DNA from: Halichondria panicea
Lineage: Eukaryota > Porifera > Demospongiae > Suberitida > Halichondriidae
Length of the DNA stretch: 64,000 nucleotides
Direction: 5' to 3'
NCBI RefSeq assembly: GCF_963675165.1
Contig: NC_087383.1
Span: 4,060,979-4,124,978 of the forward strand
In this document: one piece after another, positions 22,756-35,438 of the stretch
Layout of the letters: the number at the start of each line of letters is the position of its first letter
Numbering within the stretch: the first letter of the stretch is position 1
Program-made: the position numbers and the translations under genes
Notes under the pieces: generated by a model
What the model saw: the letters and a program-made list of their open reading frames with translations, nothing else
What the model was told of the DNA's origin: nothing
Databases searched by the model: none

Positions 22756-24205
22756 TGAGTTTAGTATATTTGTATATGTATATATGTATACATTCGATGA
22801 ACACTGTATAATTTATGCATGTACCTGCTGTATAGCTATTTGCATAGACCTTGCTAAATCATTCACTGCATTACCACAAACCACCATACAATGTTGCTAT
22901 GCAAACAAATAGTATAAATACATGTACATGCATGTAGTATAGTAATGATGGCTTCTAGAACTAGACTATGGAAACTAATACAAAAATAGCAGAGGAGTTT
23001 GGCCACGCGTCATCAATCATGTGACATTCCTAAGGTCTCTGCTCACGTTACCATAGATACCGAATAAATGTAATAAAAAAGTTATGGATACTCTTGCTTT
23101 GCTGACTTGTAACACCGGACTAGCTGTGTCTGTTGTCTGGCTGGACCAAGATTAGCTAGACTATAGGGTAGAGTATAGTTCAGTGGTGCTGTATGTAGCT
23201 TGCATTGTACTGGCTGGCAAGAATCTAGTAAACACTGTATGCACTGATAACTCGCCAGAATAGAGGGGATCGCTGGGGATCTGGTTGGTGAATACTTTAT
23301 ATTCAAAGTAGCCAGAGAGATACATAAATGTTGCCTTCAGTCTCCAATGATCGTGCCACACCAGCTAGAAGTTTACATAGAAAATCCTTGTTAATTTCTG
23401 CGCCAGCTCAGCAAAAAAAGTGGTGCACGTGATCGTGTCCAACCTCCTCTGCAAAATAAGGTCAAACAGAACAATTTTTCAACAGAATAGGCATGAGCTT
23501 GCCCCCCCCCCCCAAAAAAAAGAACCTACATTGTAAATGTATGTATATAGTCAGTCAAATCGTTACAAACATTAATATAGGTGTGGCTTAGTGGTTAGAG
23601 CGAACCAGGGAGGATTTGATGTGTCTATCAACACCTTGTGCTGAGACTACTTGCATGCTGAACGAAAAATCGTTATGCTAAGGAACCTGCAGATGGCTGA
23701 CTCGCTCACTGTGGTATATCGGTTTGACCAACAATTCCAAACATATTTCACATTTCTCGTATAAGCAGCAGGCTTAAACTATCTTTTGTGATATGTCAGT
23801 GTTTGATGTCCTTTGCAGTACTTCGTACTAACGGTTTCTTCAGCCTTCACACTGCTTTCCATACATTCAGTGGACAGTTAGTAGCTACATGTATATCATA
23901 TCTGCTGGTATATGCAAGCTAGTCCCAGCCCATTCTCCACTTCAGATCCTCACCATAATTTGTATGTAAGTTTCCATATATACCACCAAGAGTAGATCGT
24001 GAGAGCAGTTACTATAATATTGATACCACCTTATAGCGGAGAATTTTCGAGGGTCTCGCAGATTAGCCATTTTTGTAGCTCGCAACATTGTATGGTATTT
24101 TGCAGCTGTACCACTACCACAGACGGTTGCATTACCTGTGTGTGTGTGTAGTGTACATGACCATCATGCAATCTATTACCCAGTCTGCTGTGCAGCTAGG
24201 AGAGA
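22756..24205. other. Spacer, partly duplicated at the window end
   Basis: 22756-23357 is matched by 63178-64000, which additionally carries a MITE. 23503-23522 is a poly-C/poly-A run. Around 23582, GTGTGGCTTAGTGGTTAGAGC resembles the start of a tRNA with an A box. No convincing B box follows at the right distance, so at most it is a tRNA-derived SINE head. No protein gene is supported. Confidence 0.4.
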
Positions 24206-25870
24206 CGTGTGATGGAGGAAGAGCTCAAGAAGGCACTATGTAGACATATTCGAGTGCTACAAACAACAGGTGATAAAAGTGGTACAGTATACCTTTACAG
24301 ATTATGGCATACAATGTGCATCTATGTACATTACTGGACTAGACTGTTAACCATAATTATTTTGCTGGTGAAAAACGCTTGCGATTATGCTGAATCAGCA
24401 GACATTTTTATTCAATTAGTAACTTTCCATGGCTGGTTATTGAACAGTTCTCTAAGTAATGTTTATCATATTTTCCTGCTCCTTTAGTTGAGGCTGAGTA
24501 ATGAACTCATACGCCTTCAAAAAGTGCAGTTAAGAAATGTGATTATCGGAACTGAAGTTGTGGTCAAATAGTTGAAAGTATGTACTCACTGCACGAAGGA
24601 ATGGGTGTTTCTAGTATACATTATATATACCACATTACTGCTGGTGAAAACCTTTGTACGAGCAGAAAACATGACCCTTTGCGATCTAACTATTGCGTTC
24701 TGGCAAGGATCGTGTGTATTTCATTTAGTCTTTGCGATTTTATTGTTGCGACCATCGAAAAGTTTGCGTATGTTTGATGCTTGTAGTAATGCAGTAGAAC
24801 TTGTATAGCACTCAATGTACCCCCCCCATGCACAGAGAGTTCTTCCTGCGAGTGGACCCCCCAGACAGAAAGCTGGATATCGACGAGTACTCTGACGTGA
24901 CCCAGACCATGCTCACCAAACTACATCAGTCAGTGTCCATGGAGATATGCTCCACCCACTCTGTGAGTCTCCACCTACGTACTGGAGAGCAGTTAATAGC
25001 ATGCTTGTGTTGTGCGCTTAGAGCTTTAATATGGATTGTCAATGTAAATAGAATTTGTGCTTTCAATTCCTAGTCCATTTGGGTACATTGGTGTGTCACG
25101 GTATTGATGCTAAGAGCTTTGTATATCTCTTGTCATCGAATACTACTGGGAATCCCTACTAGAATCAAACATCTATGATTATCCATCAACATGTCCCAAT
25201 AATTGCTCTGGCACGTACTTTTGTCCATGTTTTGACTGAAGCTCAGACTCTACTACTATAATCTAGACTTAAACAATTAAAGTGTGAGGCTATTTCGCCC
25301 CAATCTTACCGTTACGCCCTATAATAATGTCCATCAACATGTCCCAATAATTGCTCTGGCACGTACTTTTGTCCACGTTTTGACTGAAGCTCAGACTCTA
25401 CTACTATAATCTAGACTTAAACAATTAAAGTGTGAGGCTATTTTGCCCCAATCTTACCTGTTAACGTTACGCCCTATAATAATGTGAACATTATTTTTTA
25501 CTCGTCCAGGTTCAGGTTCGAAAATGTTGTGTTTGAGATCACATCAGGCAGATAGAGAAGGTGGAGCTGGTCCTCCAGGTGAGGGTGTGTGTGTGTGCGT
25601 ACAGGTATAATTAGGTATGTAAAGTGTTTAAAGTTCACTGCCTTGTGTCAGGTATAGTGTTGGTATGCTTGTACGGTGTATGTAAGTACATGTATTTACA
25701 AATACATGCATTCTTTGTCTTATAGCAGTTAAAGTGTTTCACTTCCCTCTCTTCTCCCCACACAGGACCTCCTTCAGCTGCAATACGAGGGCCTAGCAAT
25801 CATGAAGATGTTTCAGAGGGTCAAATTGAACGTTAATCTGCTCATTTTCCTTATGAACAAAAATCGCTAA
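24206..25870 (+). pseudogene. Coiled-coil exon remnants (copy 1, 3' part)
   Basis: Pieces in order: 24206-24250 (VMEEELKKAL), 24489-24571 (LRLSNELIRLQKVQLRN), 24832-24963 (REFFLRVDPPDRKLDIDEYSD to MEICSTHS before GTGAGT), 25511-25579 (FRFENVVFEIT, then a stop and RQIEKVELVLQ before GTGAGG), and 25766-25860 (DLLQLQYEGLAIMKMF). Equivalent sets lie at 33205-35175 and 45660-46015, each ending just beside the 3' end of an NLR gene on the other strand. I do not recognise the parent protein beyond a coiled-coil, possibly kinesin-linked, identity. Confidence 0.5.
25192..25485. repeat. Two-copy tandem duplication of about 140 bp
   Basis: CATCAACATGTCCCAATAAT through CGCCCTATAATAATG is repeated directly (25192-25331 and 25332-25485). 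The copies differ by a few substitutions and a TGTTAACGT insertion. It lies between two coiled-coil remnants. The same sequence is single copy near 45280 and 45520, where a MITE splits it. Confidence 0.85.
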
Positions 25871-26905
25871 GCGTTATATTGTATTTCCTGTATTCATGAC
25901 AATTTTATGTACGTGCAGTGCATGTCTCTCTGTGACACTGTTTAGAAAGCGAAACCATCATTATTGCTGTGCTATTGCTAACTTGATTTGTTTAGGTGGT
26001 GGTTAAGTAATGTGCCTATTTCTGTCTTCTGTGTACTAACCGTTCTCAAAGCATTTAAATTGTCATTGAATAACGTAGTACAAAAGTAAATCATGCATGG
26101 TTGAGATTAAATAATAGTTAGACTATAACTATATACATGATTTATACCTTGTAAACGGGTACGAATTTGTAATTAACGCTAAATTAAGTACGCGCTGCTA
26201 ATAATAAAACGCAATTAAAAAAGTATGAATCTCATTCAAAAAAAAAATTTTTTTTTCTTTTTTCTTTTTTCTGATGTACTTTTGTATAATGTAATGCATG
26301 TACTTTTGAGAGTATGCTAAGCAAGCTAGTCCGCCAAAATTAGTACCCTAAAAACAGAAAAATCTGAAAACGCTAAAATTACTACCCGTCTATATTTATA
26401 TATTAATAGTAGTAACATTAAGGTACTGGGTAGAAGCCCAAAGCCAAAGGGCTGGTTGTAGTATTCCGAACGTATAGTGAGAGTTCTACTAGCCCTGAGG
26501 ACTTCTAAATCATGTGGAAACTTCCTAAACAGTGTCTAAGCATTTTAGATCACAACCATGAGTATCTAGCCAATCAGTATACCTAATCTTTGCTAATGAT
26601 TTTCTAAGTGAAGTACGTAATTTTCTAAGTAAGTACATGATTTTCTAAGTTGGATAGAACACTTCCTTTAGCCAATCAGATTGCGGTATTTATGTAAACA
26701 TGATAATTATAATCAACAATAATTATTATTATAATTATTATTGTATTCACTGAAAATGTACGTACAGTATTGCTGTTGTGCTATCCCGGCATTATAATAA
26801 CCTTTAATTTGTTTTAGGTAATGGTTGTGTAATATGCCAACATAGCATTTAAATTGTCATTGAATAATTATGGCAGAATAAAATCAAGTAAAATCATGGT
26901 CGATA
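25871..26905. other. Intergenic spacer 3' of NLR copy 2
   Basis: No gene is supported. It contains an A/T-run palindrome (26238-26270), three copies of ATTTTCTAAGT.AGTAC at about 26600-26655, and AT-rich palindromes near 26700-26745 (ATAATTATTATTATAATTAT). Confidence 0.45.
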
Positions 26906-29900
26906 TCAGATTGCCACGTAAATCTCAGGCAGTCCATTTCTCTTTCTCTCTTTGTTAGCGTCCCTGAATACTATCTCGATACAGGATCTTAGGTGATAAG
27001 GTATCCACAATCGTGTCAGTTCAGGGCAGTGGGTGGTTAGATGTCTGGCAAGTGTCTTCATTCCATCTTCTGTTATTGAGTCATTACCTTCAATGTACAG
27101 TGTTTTAATCTTGTTAATCAGTCCAGTTGATAGCTCCTCGATACTCTGATCAGTCAGATTACAGCGACTCAAGTTCAATGTTTTCAGAGTCTTATTGACT
27201 GCAAGTCCAGCAGCAATGTGACGACAGCTAGTCACTGTGTTATAAGACAAATAAAGAAATTCGAGGGCATTCAGAAGTTGATAGAGGGCAGCTCCATTGT
27301 CCTCTGATATTGTTAGTGAACAATTGGTCAGGTGCAGTCTCTTTAATGATGTGTTAGTTGACAAGGCCTCACAGATATACCTCAGTTCAGTGTTACCAAT
27401 AATATTGTGTGACAAATAAAGGTCTTTAAGAGTAGTGTTTGTGCTCAGTAGTCGAGGGAGTGCTCCGTGATTGTTGAGAGATAGTGAGCAGTTGGAGAGA
27501 TTGAGATACTTTAATGATTTATTAGTTGACAAGGCCTCACAGAGTGTGCTAAGCCCACTATTGCCAATGGCATTATAAGACAAAGATATTGAACTAGTGT
27601 TCTTGATCACCTCAGCGATGTGGTGTATCCCATCTTCATGAATATCATTATAATGAAGATTAAGACTAATCTCGAAGGGACACTTGGAAAGTCCTCGGGC
27701 CAGAAATTTACAGCCTTGGTCACCAATACAGCAATTTTCGAGGCTAAGTGTGAATCCATTACTGGTGTTGGAACAAACTGATGCGAAATATCCAACAGAG
27801 AGGCAGTCAATAGGATTCATTGTAGTGAAATTAAGATCTAGATCATGATTAAGAAGTGTGGCCATAAACACACAAAGTGATGAGTCTTCAACTTCGTACA
27901 AACAATTGATGAGGGACAACAAGAGAGGTTTTGGCTTAACATAAATATCATTATCATTTATCTTATTCTCACTTTTGACAACCTTTCTGACCAGATCAAA
28001 AACAGATGTTGGAACTGGACACAAGAATCGAGGTAGCTTGCTGAGGATTGGTCTTCTAGTTCTCAGTTTGGTGACACCAGCATAAAACTGGAAGACTGCG
28101 CTGAATCGAGGATTACCAAACAGCTTCTGGAATACAGAAATTTGTCTCTGGGAAGACATGAGAGAGATGTGGATTGCTGCTAGTAACTCTTGGATAGACA
28201 GGTGGAGAAAGCAGTAGTAAACCAGATGACCATCGCTAATGATACTGGGAACAGTTTGTAATAATCCAACTTTTGAAATCTCCTTCGCAATGCGAAGATC
28301 GGCCAAATCATTGTCAGTAAATGTCACTTTGTCTTTTTCAATCCCATAATATGCAAGTTGACACATTTGTACGGACGGTGTTTTGATTTCTGAGGGCAGT
28401 GAGTCTGGAAATGTGATGTCTCCCACTGAAGTGGTTTTCCCCAACCTATCCTGGAGGTATCTCTTGAGAGTGCTCTGGACAACAGATGTGAATATCCCGT
28501 GGTTGGATGTTGGGAGTGAGTGGTTATCAGAAAGGAAGCAATTAACGACAATGGACGCATTGAGGGGGAGGTAGCAGCTACCTTCTACCACTGGGTTCTC
28601 TCGAATTCTTTCTAGTAGAGTCTGCACAGCTTGTGAGTCACCTTTCAAACACTCAGTGAAATACTGTTCTAGTTCTTGTGGAGTGAACCCCAACACCTCC
28701 ACCCTGGACGAGACTAGTGGGTGGAGCTCAGCCGAGGATGACGGTCGAGATGTTACAATCAAGGCGGATTCGTGTAGCGGACTTTCTCGTGACATATCTG
28801 GTCGGATTAGTTTGTTGATGATGGAGTCTCTAGGGAGGTCAGGAGGAAGCTCGTCCCATCCGTCTAGCACCCACAGTACACCTTTGCCATACAGTGATTT
28901 TATTACTGCCTCTGTCTCATTAACCACGGCCGTATCAATGCAGGGAAGTATGTCAGCAATTTTCTTTGCTTTTCTAACGAGGGGATCTCTCAGTCTCACG
29001 AGGATTGCAATATCGAATTCTTGGAACAGTTTTCCTTTTGCCCACTCCTGACAGATGTGTAGAGCAAGGGTGCTTTTGCCAGAGCCTGGAGCTCCTTCAA
29101 TCAACACAAAGTTTCGTCTATTTCTAATCTCTGAGAAAATATTTATCAAGTTAACTGGAGTCTTTTGAAGTAAAATATCGTCGATTTTTCCTGTGATTGA
29201 TAGTCTAAAAAATTCATCATTGATTTTTCCTCTCTGAATTTCCTCCTTCTGAATTATGGCCAGCTTGAAGACTTTGTTTGTTGGGATGGGAGGCCATTGT
29301 GTGGCTGATGTGGATACTTGTGTTCTGTAGCGACTTTGTAGGTAGTCCCTGTACAAGGACAGCTTGTGGTTCAGCAGGACCCTCTCTCGGGAGGGGGGAC
29401 ACGAGGTGGTGGAGTCTGGGGAAACAAAACAATAGGTGAGTACCATTCCTGGTGATATAGTATTATCTCAATAATTGTACGTGAAGCAATAAAATAATTA
29501 AGTTAACTGTCCCTTATTTGGTTGCAATCACTCCCACAACGTATGGTACCACAATGACCACACTCTCACATATGGCAGACTCACATTTGTCAGACAAGTA
29601 CTTGCACACTCGAACAGCAACGTCTCCATTGAGCAGAGAGAGTATGATGAGTAGCAGAGCTTGGAAGGTGGCTTGTAGTTGGTTCTTGTTCTGCCAGTAT
29701 TCTAGGGCAAGTTTCATTCCGGCTTGAGTGCGGTTTAGACGTGTTTTAGCCTTCACTTCGCTTACGTCAGTTTTCTGTCCAGGTGATAGCTCCAGCTTTT
29801 CAAGATAATCATCAGTGTTATCGAAACATGCTGCTAACTCGGGTAGATCTGGTTCCTTTATTGCTGTATTGAGCTGCTCATCAGTCAGTTTCATTTCTGT

Positions 29901-30058
29901 CTTCAGATCGTCAATTGTGAGCTCTGAAAATAGATAAGCAAGCACACAAGGTTAGCAATCACCAATGAGAGTTTTAAGATGCTTTAGCAATCATTGGGTT
30001 TATCCTTTATAGTAAACATGACACTTTTTATACCTTGGTTCTGCTCTTTAGTGGCCAT
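26906..30058 (-). CDS. NLR copy 2: DEATH-NACHT-LRR receptor, intact
   Basis: Three exons on the minus strand. 30034-30058 encodes MATKEQNQ; 29585-29923 is the DEATH-fold exon (ELTIDDLK.. to CKYLSDK); 26906-29415 is NACHT plus LRR. All junctions are GT-AG and the phases join, giving 957 residues. Residues about 9-110 form a DEATH-type bundle. GAPGSGKSTLAL near 228 is the Walker A loop and GVLWVLDGWDELP near 300 the Walker B/DGxDE motif of a STAND ATPase. Residues about 690 to the end are leucine-rich repeats of the NLR type (LSTNTSLKRLHLTNCSL). In known NLRs the LRRs sense ligand, NACHT oligomerises on ATP, and the DEATH domain recruits adaptors in the cytoplasm. The ligand is unknown. Longer open frames that read into the intron before the third exon are not the start: the splice acceptor and paralogues support exon 2. 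Confidence 0.92.
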
Positions 30059-30126
30059 TCCAGCAAATAAATCTGTGCCTTGCAGCTCTCTGAGTCTGAA
30101 AATCTAAATTAAATTGGGTGTTGACT

Positions 30127-30192
30127 TGCAAAGAAAAGTGGGTGTATCTCAGATGCCAAATAGAGATAAGCTTACGCCCACTTTTCTTTGCA
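30127..30192. promoter_or_regulatory. Hairpin 69 bp upstream of the NLR copy 2 start codon
   Basis: TGCAAAGAAAAGTGGGTGT and GCCCACTTTTCTTTGCA form a near-perfect stem with a short loop. The same stem sits at 49822-49872, 67 bp before the start of NLR copy 4, and is missing from copy 3. It may be a 5'UTR or promoter hairpin, or a tiny palindromic element caught in the duplicated unit. Confidence 0.55.
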
Positions 30193-31403
30193 TTTACCAC
30201 ACCCACCAAAGACTGTGTTGAAAATGTCAGCAGGAGTCTTTTCTATCCTCTCTTCCCCCCCCCCCCCCCCCCCCCGCCCCCTGAGAAAAGGTTTGGCCCG
30301 CATACTAATTTGTCACCTGGGTAAGAATGCAGAGTAGATCTACTCAGTTTATGGTAGACTACATGATAAAGAATGGATGTTCAACCATAAATGCACTTTG
30401 ATTTTCACATACCCGTACCCCACAGACTAAAGTATTACAGCATTCTCGGGCTGGAAGATGGTGAGTTAATTTATTAGCCATAGATTATTGTCTGGTTAAT
30501 CTGTTGGTGCATGCCTTGTAAGCATAGATCATGTTCTCTGTTCCTTTGCACAGTTTGAGGCTGAGAATGCTGCCCTGTCAGAAATGAACCCGACGTATTC
30601 AAGTTTTCAAGTAAGATTACCATAAGACCTTTAATTAAAGCAAAACTTTTTTTAAATATTTACTAAGCCAGAGGTCGCTTCTTTTGGAGGTTGAAAAATT
30701 GTGTTAAAAACCTGATGTCGTATCTAATTATGGATAGCTCTACTCAGTCTATACTTGCCTCGATTTCTAGCCGCTTAAAAACGGGGAGTTAGAATCTGTA
30801 TCTTAATCAATGCTAGGGTGTGTGCCTACATTAGTTTACCTCCATTTAATACGCGACATTAAAAAATAACTGTCAACGCAGCTGTCGCTACTTTTAGAAA
30901 TTTACCTAACCTCGAAGGTGTCCTCTCTGGTGAGTGGGTTGGGCAAGTGTGTGCCTACAGCTGTGGACATGTAATTATTCGTAGCCAATTCTTGAGAGGC
31001 CACTAATAGCAAGAGTATAATAAGAGAGAGAGAGAGTATCCAACGTAGCATAACATGCATTTGGAAAGTAGCGTAACTTCCTGCTTTGTAACTAACTGAT
31101 CAATCCTAGTTCCTGGAGCCCTCAGGACAACAAAACTCATTGTCATTAATTAATGATGTGTTTCAGACAGGGTGTCACGTTACTTTCCGAATATATCTGA
31201 TGCAAGATAGCGATGCATTCAAACTCTCTCTTTTACTATGAGCTCTTGACTGATTGTACTGCTCCCAGGGTTCATGTATAAAGATGTTTAGGATCAAGTA
31301 TGTATGGTCGACTTTAACTGAGCACTCTTGTATTAGCCATAGTTATAAGCACTGCAATAATTATGTCCTTAGACAAAGAACTTGCATGTCTGTTTTTGAG
31401 GTA
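30193..31403. other. Spacer with degraded kinesin/coiled-coil pieces
   Basis: 30255-30280 is a poly-C run. 30554-30610, after TTTGCACAG, reads FEAENAALSEMNPTYSSFQ before GTAAGA and is a lone exon-like remnant. 30763-30905 is the dispersed repeat also seen at 19660. 30905-30960 is the tail of the kinesin exon at 20590. 31000-31250 is repeated at 62110-62370. I see no functional gene. Confidence 0.5.
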
Positions 31404-31789
31404 CCGTATATCTTCTAATTTATCGCCTCGGACACTTCTGACACTTTTCTGGGCAATTTTCGTTGTTCTAATACAACGGATACTCTGGTGCTTTAATATT
31501 ACATTTGTCCGGACAATACCTTGAAAAGTTGAGTTACATTCATAGCCGGCCAGTAATACTTCGAGTGCTGGTTAGATAGCTTTGAGTAACTAGTTTTAGA
31601 TAGCTAGTGCAACTATTCAGTCGCACACTGTTCTATTAAACTTAGCTAGCTCGCATGCAGCTGCTTGCTTGTTTTAATTGTTTCCAGACACTTCGCATGC
31701 TCTATATATGTTAAAAAATCTGTTCCAATTATACGCAGACAATTTACAGAATAATTACCTTTTGTTCTAATAAATTATAACATATACGG
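31404..31789. mobile_element. CCGTATAT-ended MITE
   Basis: The left end CCGTATATCTTCTAATTTAT and right end ATAAATTATAACATATACGG are imperfect inverted repeats flanked by TA on both sides. It is 386 bp and non-coding. Its first seven bases match the CCGTATAG family but the rest differs, suggesting a related, separately mobilised subfamily. Confidence 0.75.
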
Positions 31790-31883
31790 TACTTGTATCT
31801 AGTAATCTGCTTATTCATTGTCTAACTAATGTATAATTATTGCATGAAACTCTTTTCTCAACTTAAATCTTCTGTCACTTGCA

Positions 31884-33345
31884 GTTGCACCTCGAGGGGA
31901 AGCTCAGAGTTCTGGAGAATTGGACCAACAGGCTGTAGCGCTGAGCTCAATCACTTTTAGGAGTACAATCAATATGTCTTTGAGCAGTATTGGTCTCCAG
32001 AGTTGAGAGAGCTGATATCATCACACTATATAGGGAAAGGTAAAGTTGTTTCTTATATAGTTTTGATCTAGTTGGTAGAAGATTCAGAAGACCTAACACC
32101 GTGTAGGCTTTAGCTGATAGTGAGCCTCTCCCATTTTCATATTCGATTGCACAAAAAGCCCAAGATCTTTGTTTATCAGAGAGTACCTGCATTTCATGTG
32201 ACTCATCAATAGCAACTGAATGCCCCGGCCTATACCATTGATGCTCACAACAAAAGCCCCTTGCTGGTACATTGCTAAGATGGTGGTGGGCATTTCAAGC
32301 AAATCAGCAATATGGGCGTGAGATTATTCTCTGATACGTTTGATGGTCAAACGCTGTGAAAATAGATGCCATTTTCTTTATGCATGATCCAGCAAGTGTG
32401 CATGTGGAGGGTTGGGCAGGTTGTCTAGAGGAGCAGAAGTTCATTTAGATTCGTTAAAGTGTTGTACACCAAGTGGTGTGTGGTGTTTTATTGGTGAGCA
32501 TTTTTAGTTAGTTATGTGGTACGAATAAAATAGTACATGTATTTCGTGCTTGTGCACAGTTCAATTCCAGTGCTTTACAATTCTCATTCTCCTCACAGCA
32601 GCTGTCCAGACGGAGGACCATGTGTCAGAGTCTTCTCTCACGTGACACTGCGTCCCACCAGCCCTGGTCTGAGGCCCCTCCCCCATAACCTCCTCTCTTA
32701 CTTTAGCCCCACTCAAATTCTCAACCAAGTCCGTATCTTTTGCTCCAAGATCATGTGACGAGTCCTTCAAAGTGCACTTCACTCGTACTAGATTCATGAA
32801 GTTCCTGAATGAGCAGGAGGTGAGAGGAGGAATGTTTGTGCTCAAATACCAGATTTTACTTTAATGACCTTTACCTGTCAATGTGGATCAATTGCAATGT
32901 TGTTTGGGAGTAGATCTTTACCAAATGCATAATAATTATGTTTTCATACCTCCTAGGGTGAATACCGAGCAGCCGCATTTCATGGCGAGTTTTTGCAGTA
33001 CTTAACGTCCAGCAGCAATCCATGCTAAACCAAATGGTCGGTATATCGAGGTGGCCGTACTTTAGAGAGCCGGAATAGCGAGAGTCTACTGTACCTTTAT
33101 TATAACTACTGTACCACTACCACGATGCTGTGATGGTTGTATCTGTATACCTGTGTGTGTACATGACCACCATGTAATCTATTACCCAGTCTGCTGTGCA
33201 AGAGAGACTTGTGATGGAGGAAGAGCTCAAGAAGGCACTGGATCGCTGTAAGGAGTTGGAGCAGAGCAGTGTGCCTGCAGTGGACGGGGTGGACATATTC
33301 GAGTGCTACAAAGTAACGGGAGAAGGAAGAGCACTTGAAACAGGT
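31884..33345 (+). pseudogene. Coiled-coil exon remnants (copy 2, 5' part)
   Basis: 31884-31939 reads LHLEGKLRVLENWTN and then breaks. 32560-32820 repeats the 21790-22029 exon, again with stops but ending FMKFLNEQE before GTGAGA. 33205-33345 reads RLVMEEELKKALDRCKELEQSS, a clear heptad-like coil, and runs on as VDGVDIFECYK. This is paralogous to the set at 21561-24250. The intermediate 22162-22755 exons are missing here. Confidence 0.5.
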
Positions 33346-33706
33346 GAAAAGTGGCACAGTATACCGCACCGTACGTATAGCGTCCTGGGTATAGTTTCCG
33401 TGGACAAGCTAAACTCGACGAATATTTATCACACACGAAAACGTAGGCGTGGTTGACCGGAACGCGTGCAATGCAGTGTAGCAAAGGGAATTTTTACACA
33501 CGAAAATCACTGCTGCACCACGCCTACGTTTTTGTTTCGGATTTTTTACCCCACGAAATGACCTGCTATACAGTATGTAGTGAATATGGCTTAGGCAAAA
33601 TACACGATACATGATGCCGATTGTGTCTACATTATTTACTGGACTATGGGCCGTTTTCATTTTCACCATGTAAAGTTTGCACCTCTGGTACTGTATATCA
33701 GTTAGT

Positions 33707-33960
33707 CAGGGTTTCATCTAGTGGGGGAGGGGTGGTTCCCCCCCCCCAATTGTTGTAGAATAATGACATCATCACATTAGTACCACATTATAGTTAATGT
33801 GATTAGCTGAAGTTAGATCTACTGTGATGCGTTAGATTAAGCATAGTGTAATCAACTTTTTTTAAACAAAAGTGGGCGTAGCCAAACATTTTGTGACGCG
33901 CTTACGCACTTCCAAATCTCCCCCCCCCCCCCCCAACTTGTTATCCTAGATGAAACCCTG
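33707..33960. mobile_element. CAGGGTTTCATCTAG MITE with TTAGT duplication
   Basis: CAGGGTTTCATCTAG at the left and CTAGATGAAACCCTG at the right, with TTAGT immediately outside both ends. Poly-G and poly-C blocks sit just inside, as in the element at 20808-21517. That element's duplication is the reverse complement (ACTAA). It is 254 bp and non-coding. Confidence 0.85.
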
Positions 33961-34089
33961 TTAGTGTATTAGAGAGTACAAGAATGATTTGTCAGAACAA
34001 TCTCATGTACCTCTTTGGTAAACATACACTAACTGTGTTGTACTGACTTTCATTGAATCACACTGTATCACACGTCACTTCTCTTGCAG

Positions 34090-35175
34090 CTGTACAATGA
34101 AGTACATAGCTGCGATAAAATCCTTCGATGTTGTGGATAGGTAATCAGCTGTCTACTGACCAGGTGTGTGTGGGCGGGGGTAGAATGGATTGTGCGCTCA
34201 ATAAGTGATAATCCTTATTAGTTGCTTAAAACCTGATACACAATTTCAGTCAATCAATTTTTTCATGCCCCACAGAGATGTAACCTATAGCTGTGCTCCA
34301 TTTACCTCGGCTGGAAAAAATGTGAGTCAATTAGTGACTTTCTATGACATTTATTCCCGGAACTGAATCATAATATGACTCTCACTGTTCCCCCCCCCCC
34401 ACAGAGGGTTCTTCCTGCGAGCATCGACAGTGGACTCCCCGGACAGATAGCTGGGTATCGATGCGTACTCTGACGTGATCAAACCAATCATCTGCATCAG
34501 TGTCCATGGAGATATGCCCCACCCACTCTGTGAGTCTCTACCTACGTACTGGAGAGTGCATAGCAGATACTAACATACTTGTGTTGTGTGCTTAGATCTT
34601 TAATACGGGCTGTCTATATACTATATAATTATGCTTTCAATTCCTGCGTACATTGGTGTGTCACGGTATTGATGTTAAGAGCTTCGTATGTCTCTTGTCA
34701 TTGATGTACTATTCTGGGAATCCCTCTACTATGATCGAACAACATGATAATCATCGACATGTGCTCTTACTATTATTGCTCTTGTACGTACTTTGTCCAG
34801 ATTCTACTACTAATCAGATTCTATTTCAGTGTGAGGCTATTGACTTATTTTATGCCTCTATGTGTAACGTTGAGCGCTATGTTAACACTCCCCCAGGTTC
34901 AGAAATGTTGTGTTTAAGATCACGTCAGTGGATGTGAGCAAGTTTGAGGTGTCTGGGCAGGCAGATAGAGAAGGTGGAGCTGGTCTTCCAGGCGAGGGGA
35001 GCAATAAAGGGAGTACTAATATGATTTTGTGTTATGTAGAATACATGCATTCTTTGCCAGTTGAACTGTTTCACTGCCCTCTCTTCTCCCCACACAGGAC
35101 CTCCTTCAGCTGCAATACGAGGGCCTGGCAATCATGAAGATGTTTAGAAGATGTTTGGGAGGGCTAAAGTGAACG
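34090..35175 (+). pseudogene. Coiled-coil exon remnants (copy 2, 3' part)
   Basis: 34403-34530 corresponds to the REFFLRVDPPDRKLDIDEYSD exon but is broken (RFFLRASTVDSPDR, stop). 34896-34995 reads FRNVVFKITSVDVSKFEVSGQADRE, the most complete version of this exon in the window. 35099-35160 reads DLLQLQYEGLAIMKMF. It ends about 550 bp from the 3' end of NLR copy 3, tail to tail. Confidence 0.5.
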
Positions 35176-35438
35176 TTAATTTGCTCATCTTCCTCATAAT
35201 TATATGAACAAAAGGCATCAGAGCGTTAAATTGGATTTTCACTAGCAAATTGCTTGCATGTGTTCATTGACAATTTACTGTGCATGTGAGCATTTATCAT
35301 TATTACCAAGGAGAAGCCCTTGTTATGCCTCGAGGCGTAGGAGGGATACGGTAAAGCTGACTGTGTGTGTGTCGATCTGTGTGTCTGTTATTGTTCATTG
35401 TTACCAAGGAGAAGCCCTTGTTATTGCTGTGCTATATA

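Noticed and set aside
28656..29051. 131-codon plus-strand open frame
   Set aside because: Antisense shadow of the NACHT region of NLR copy 2; serine-rich composition mirrors codon bias of the real strand.
26906..29446. Methionine at 29446 as the start of NLR copy 2
   Set aside because: That start lies in the intron before a good CCCCAG acceptor; the DEATH exon and first exon join in phase and are conserved in copies 3 and 4.
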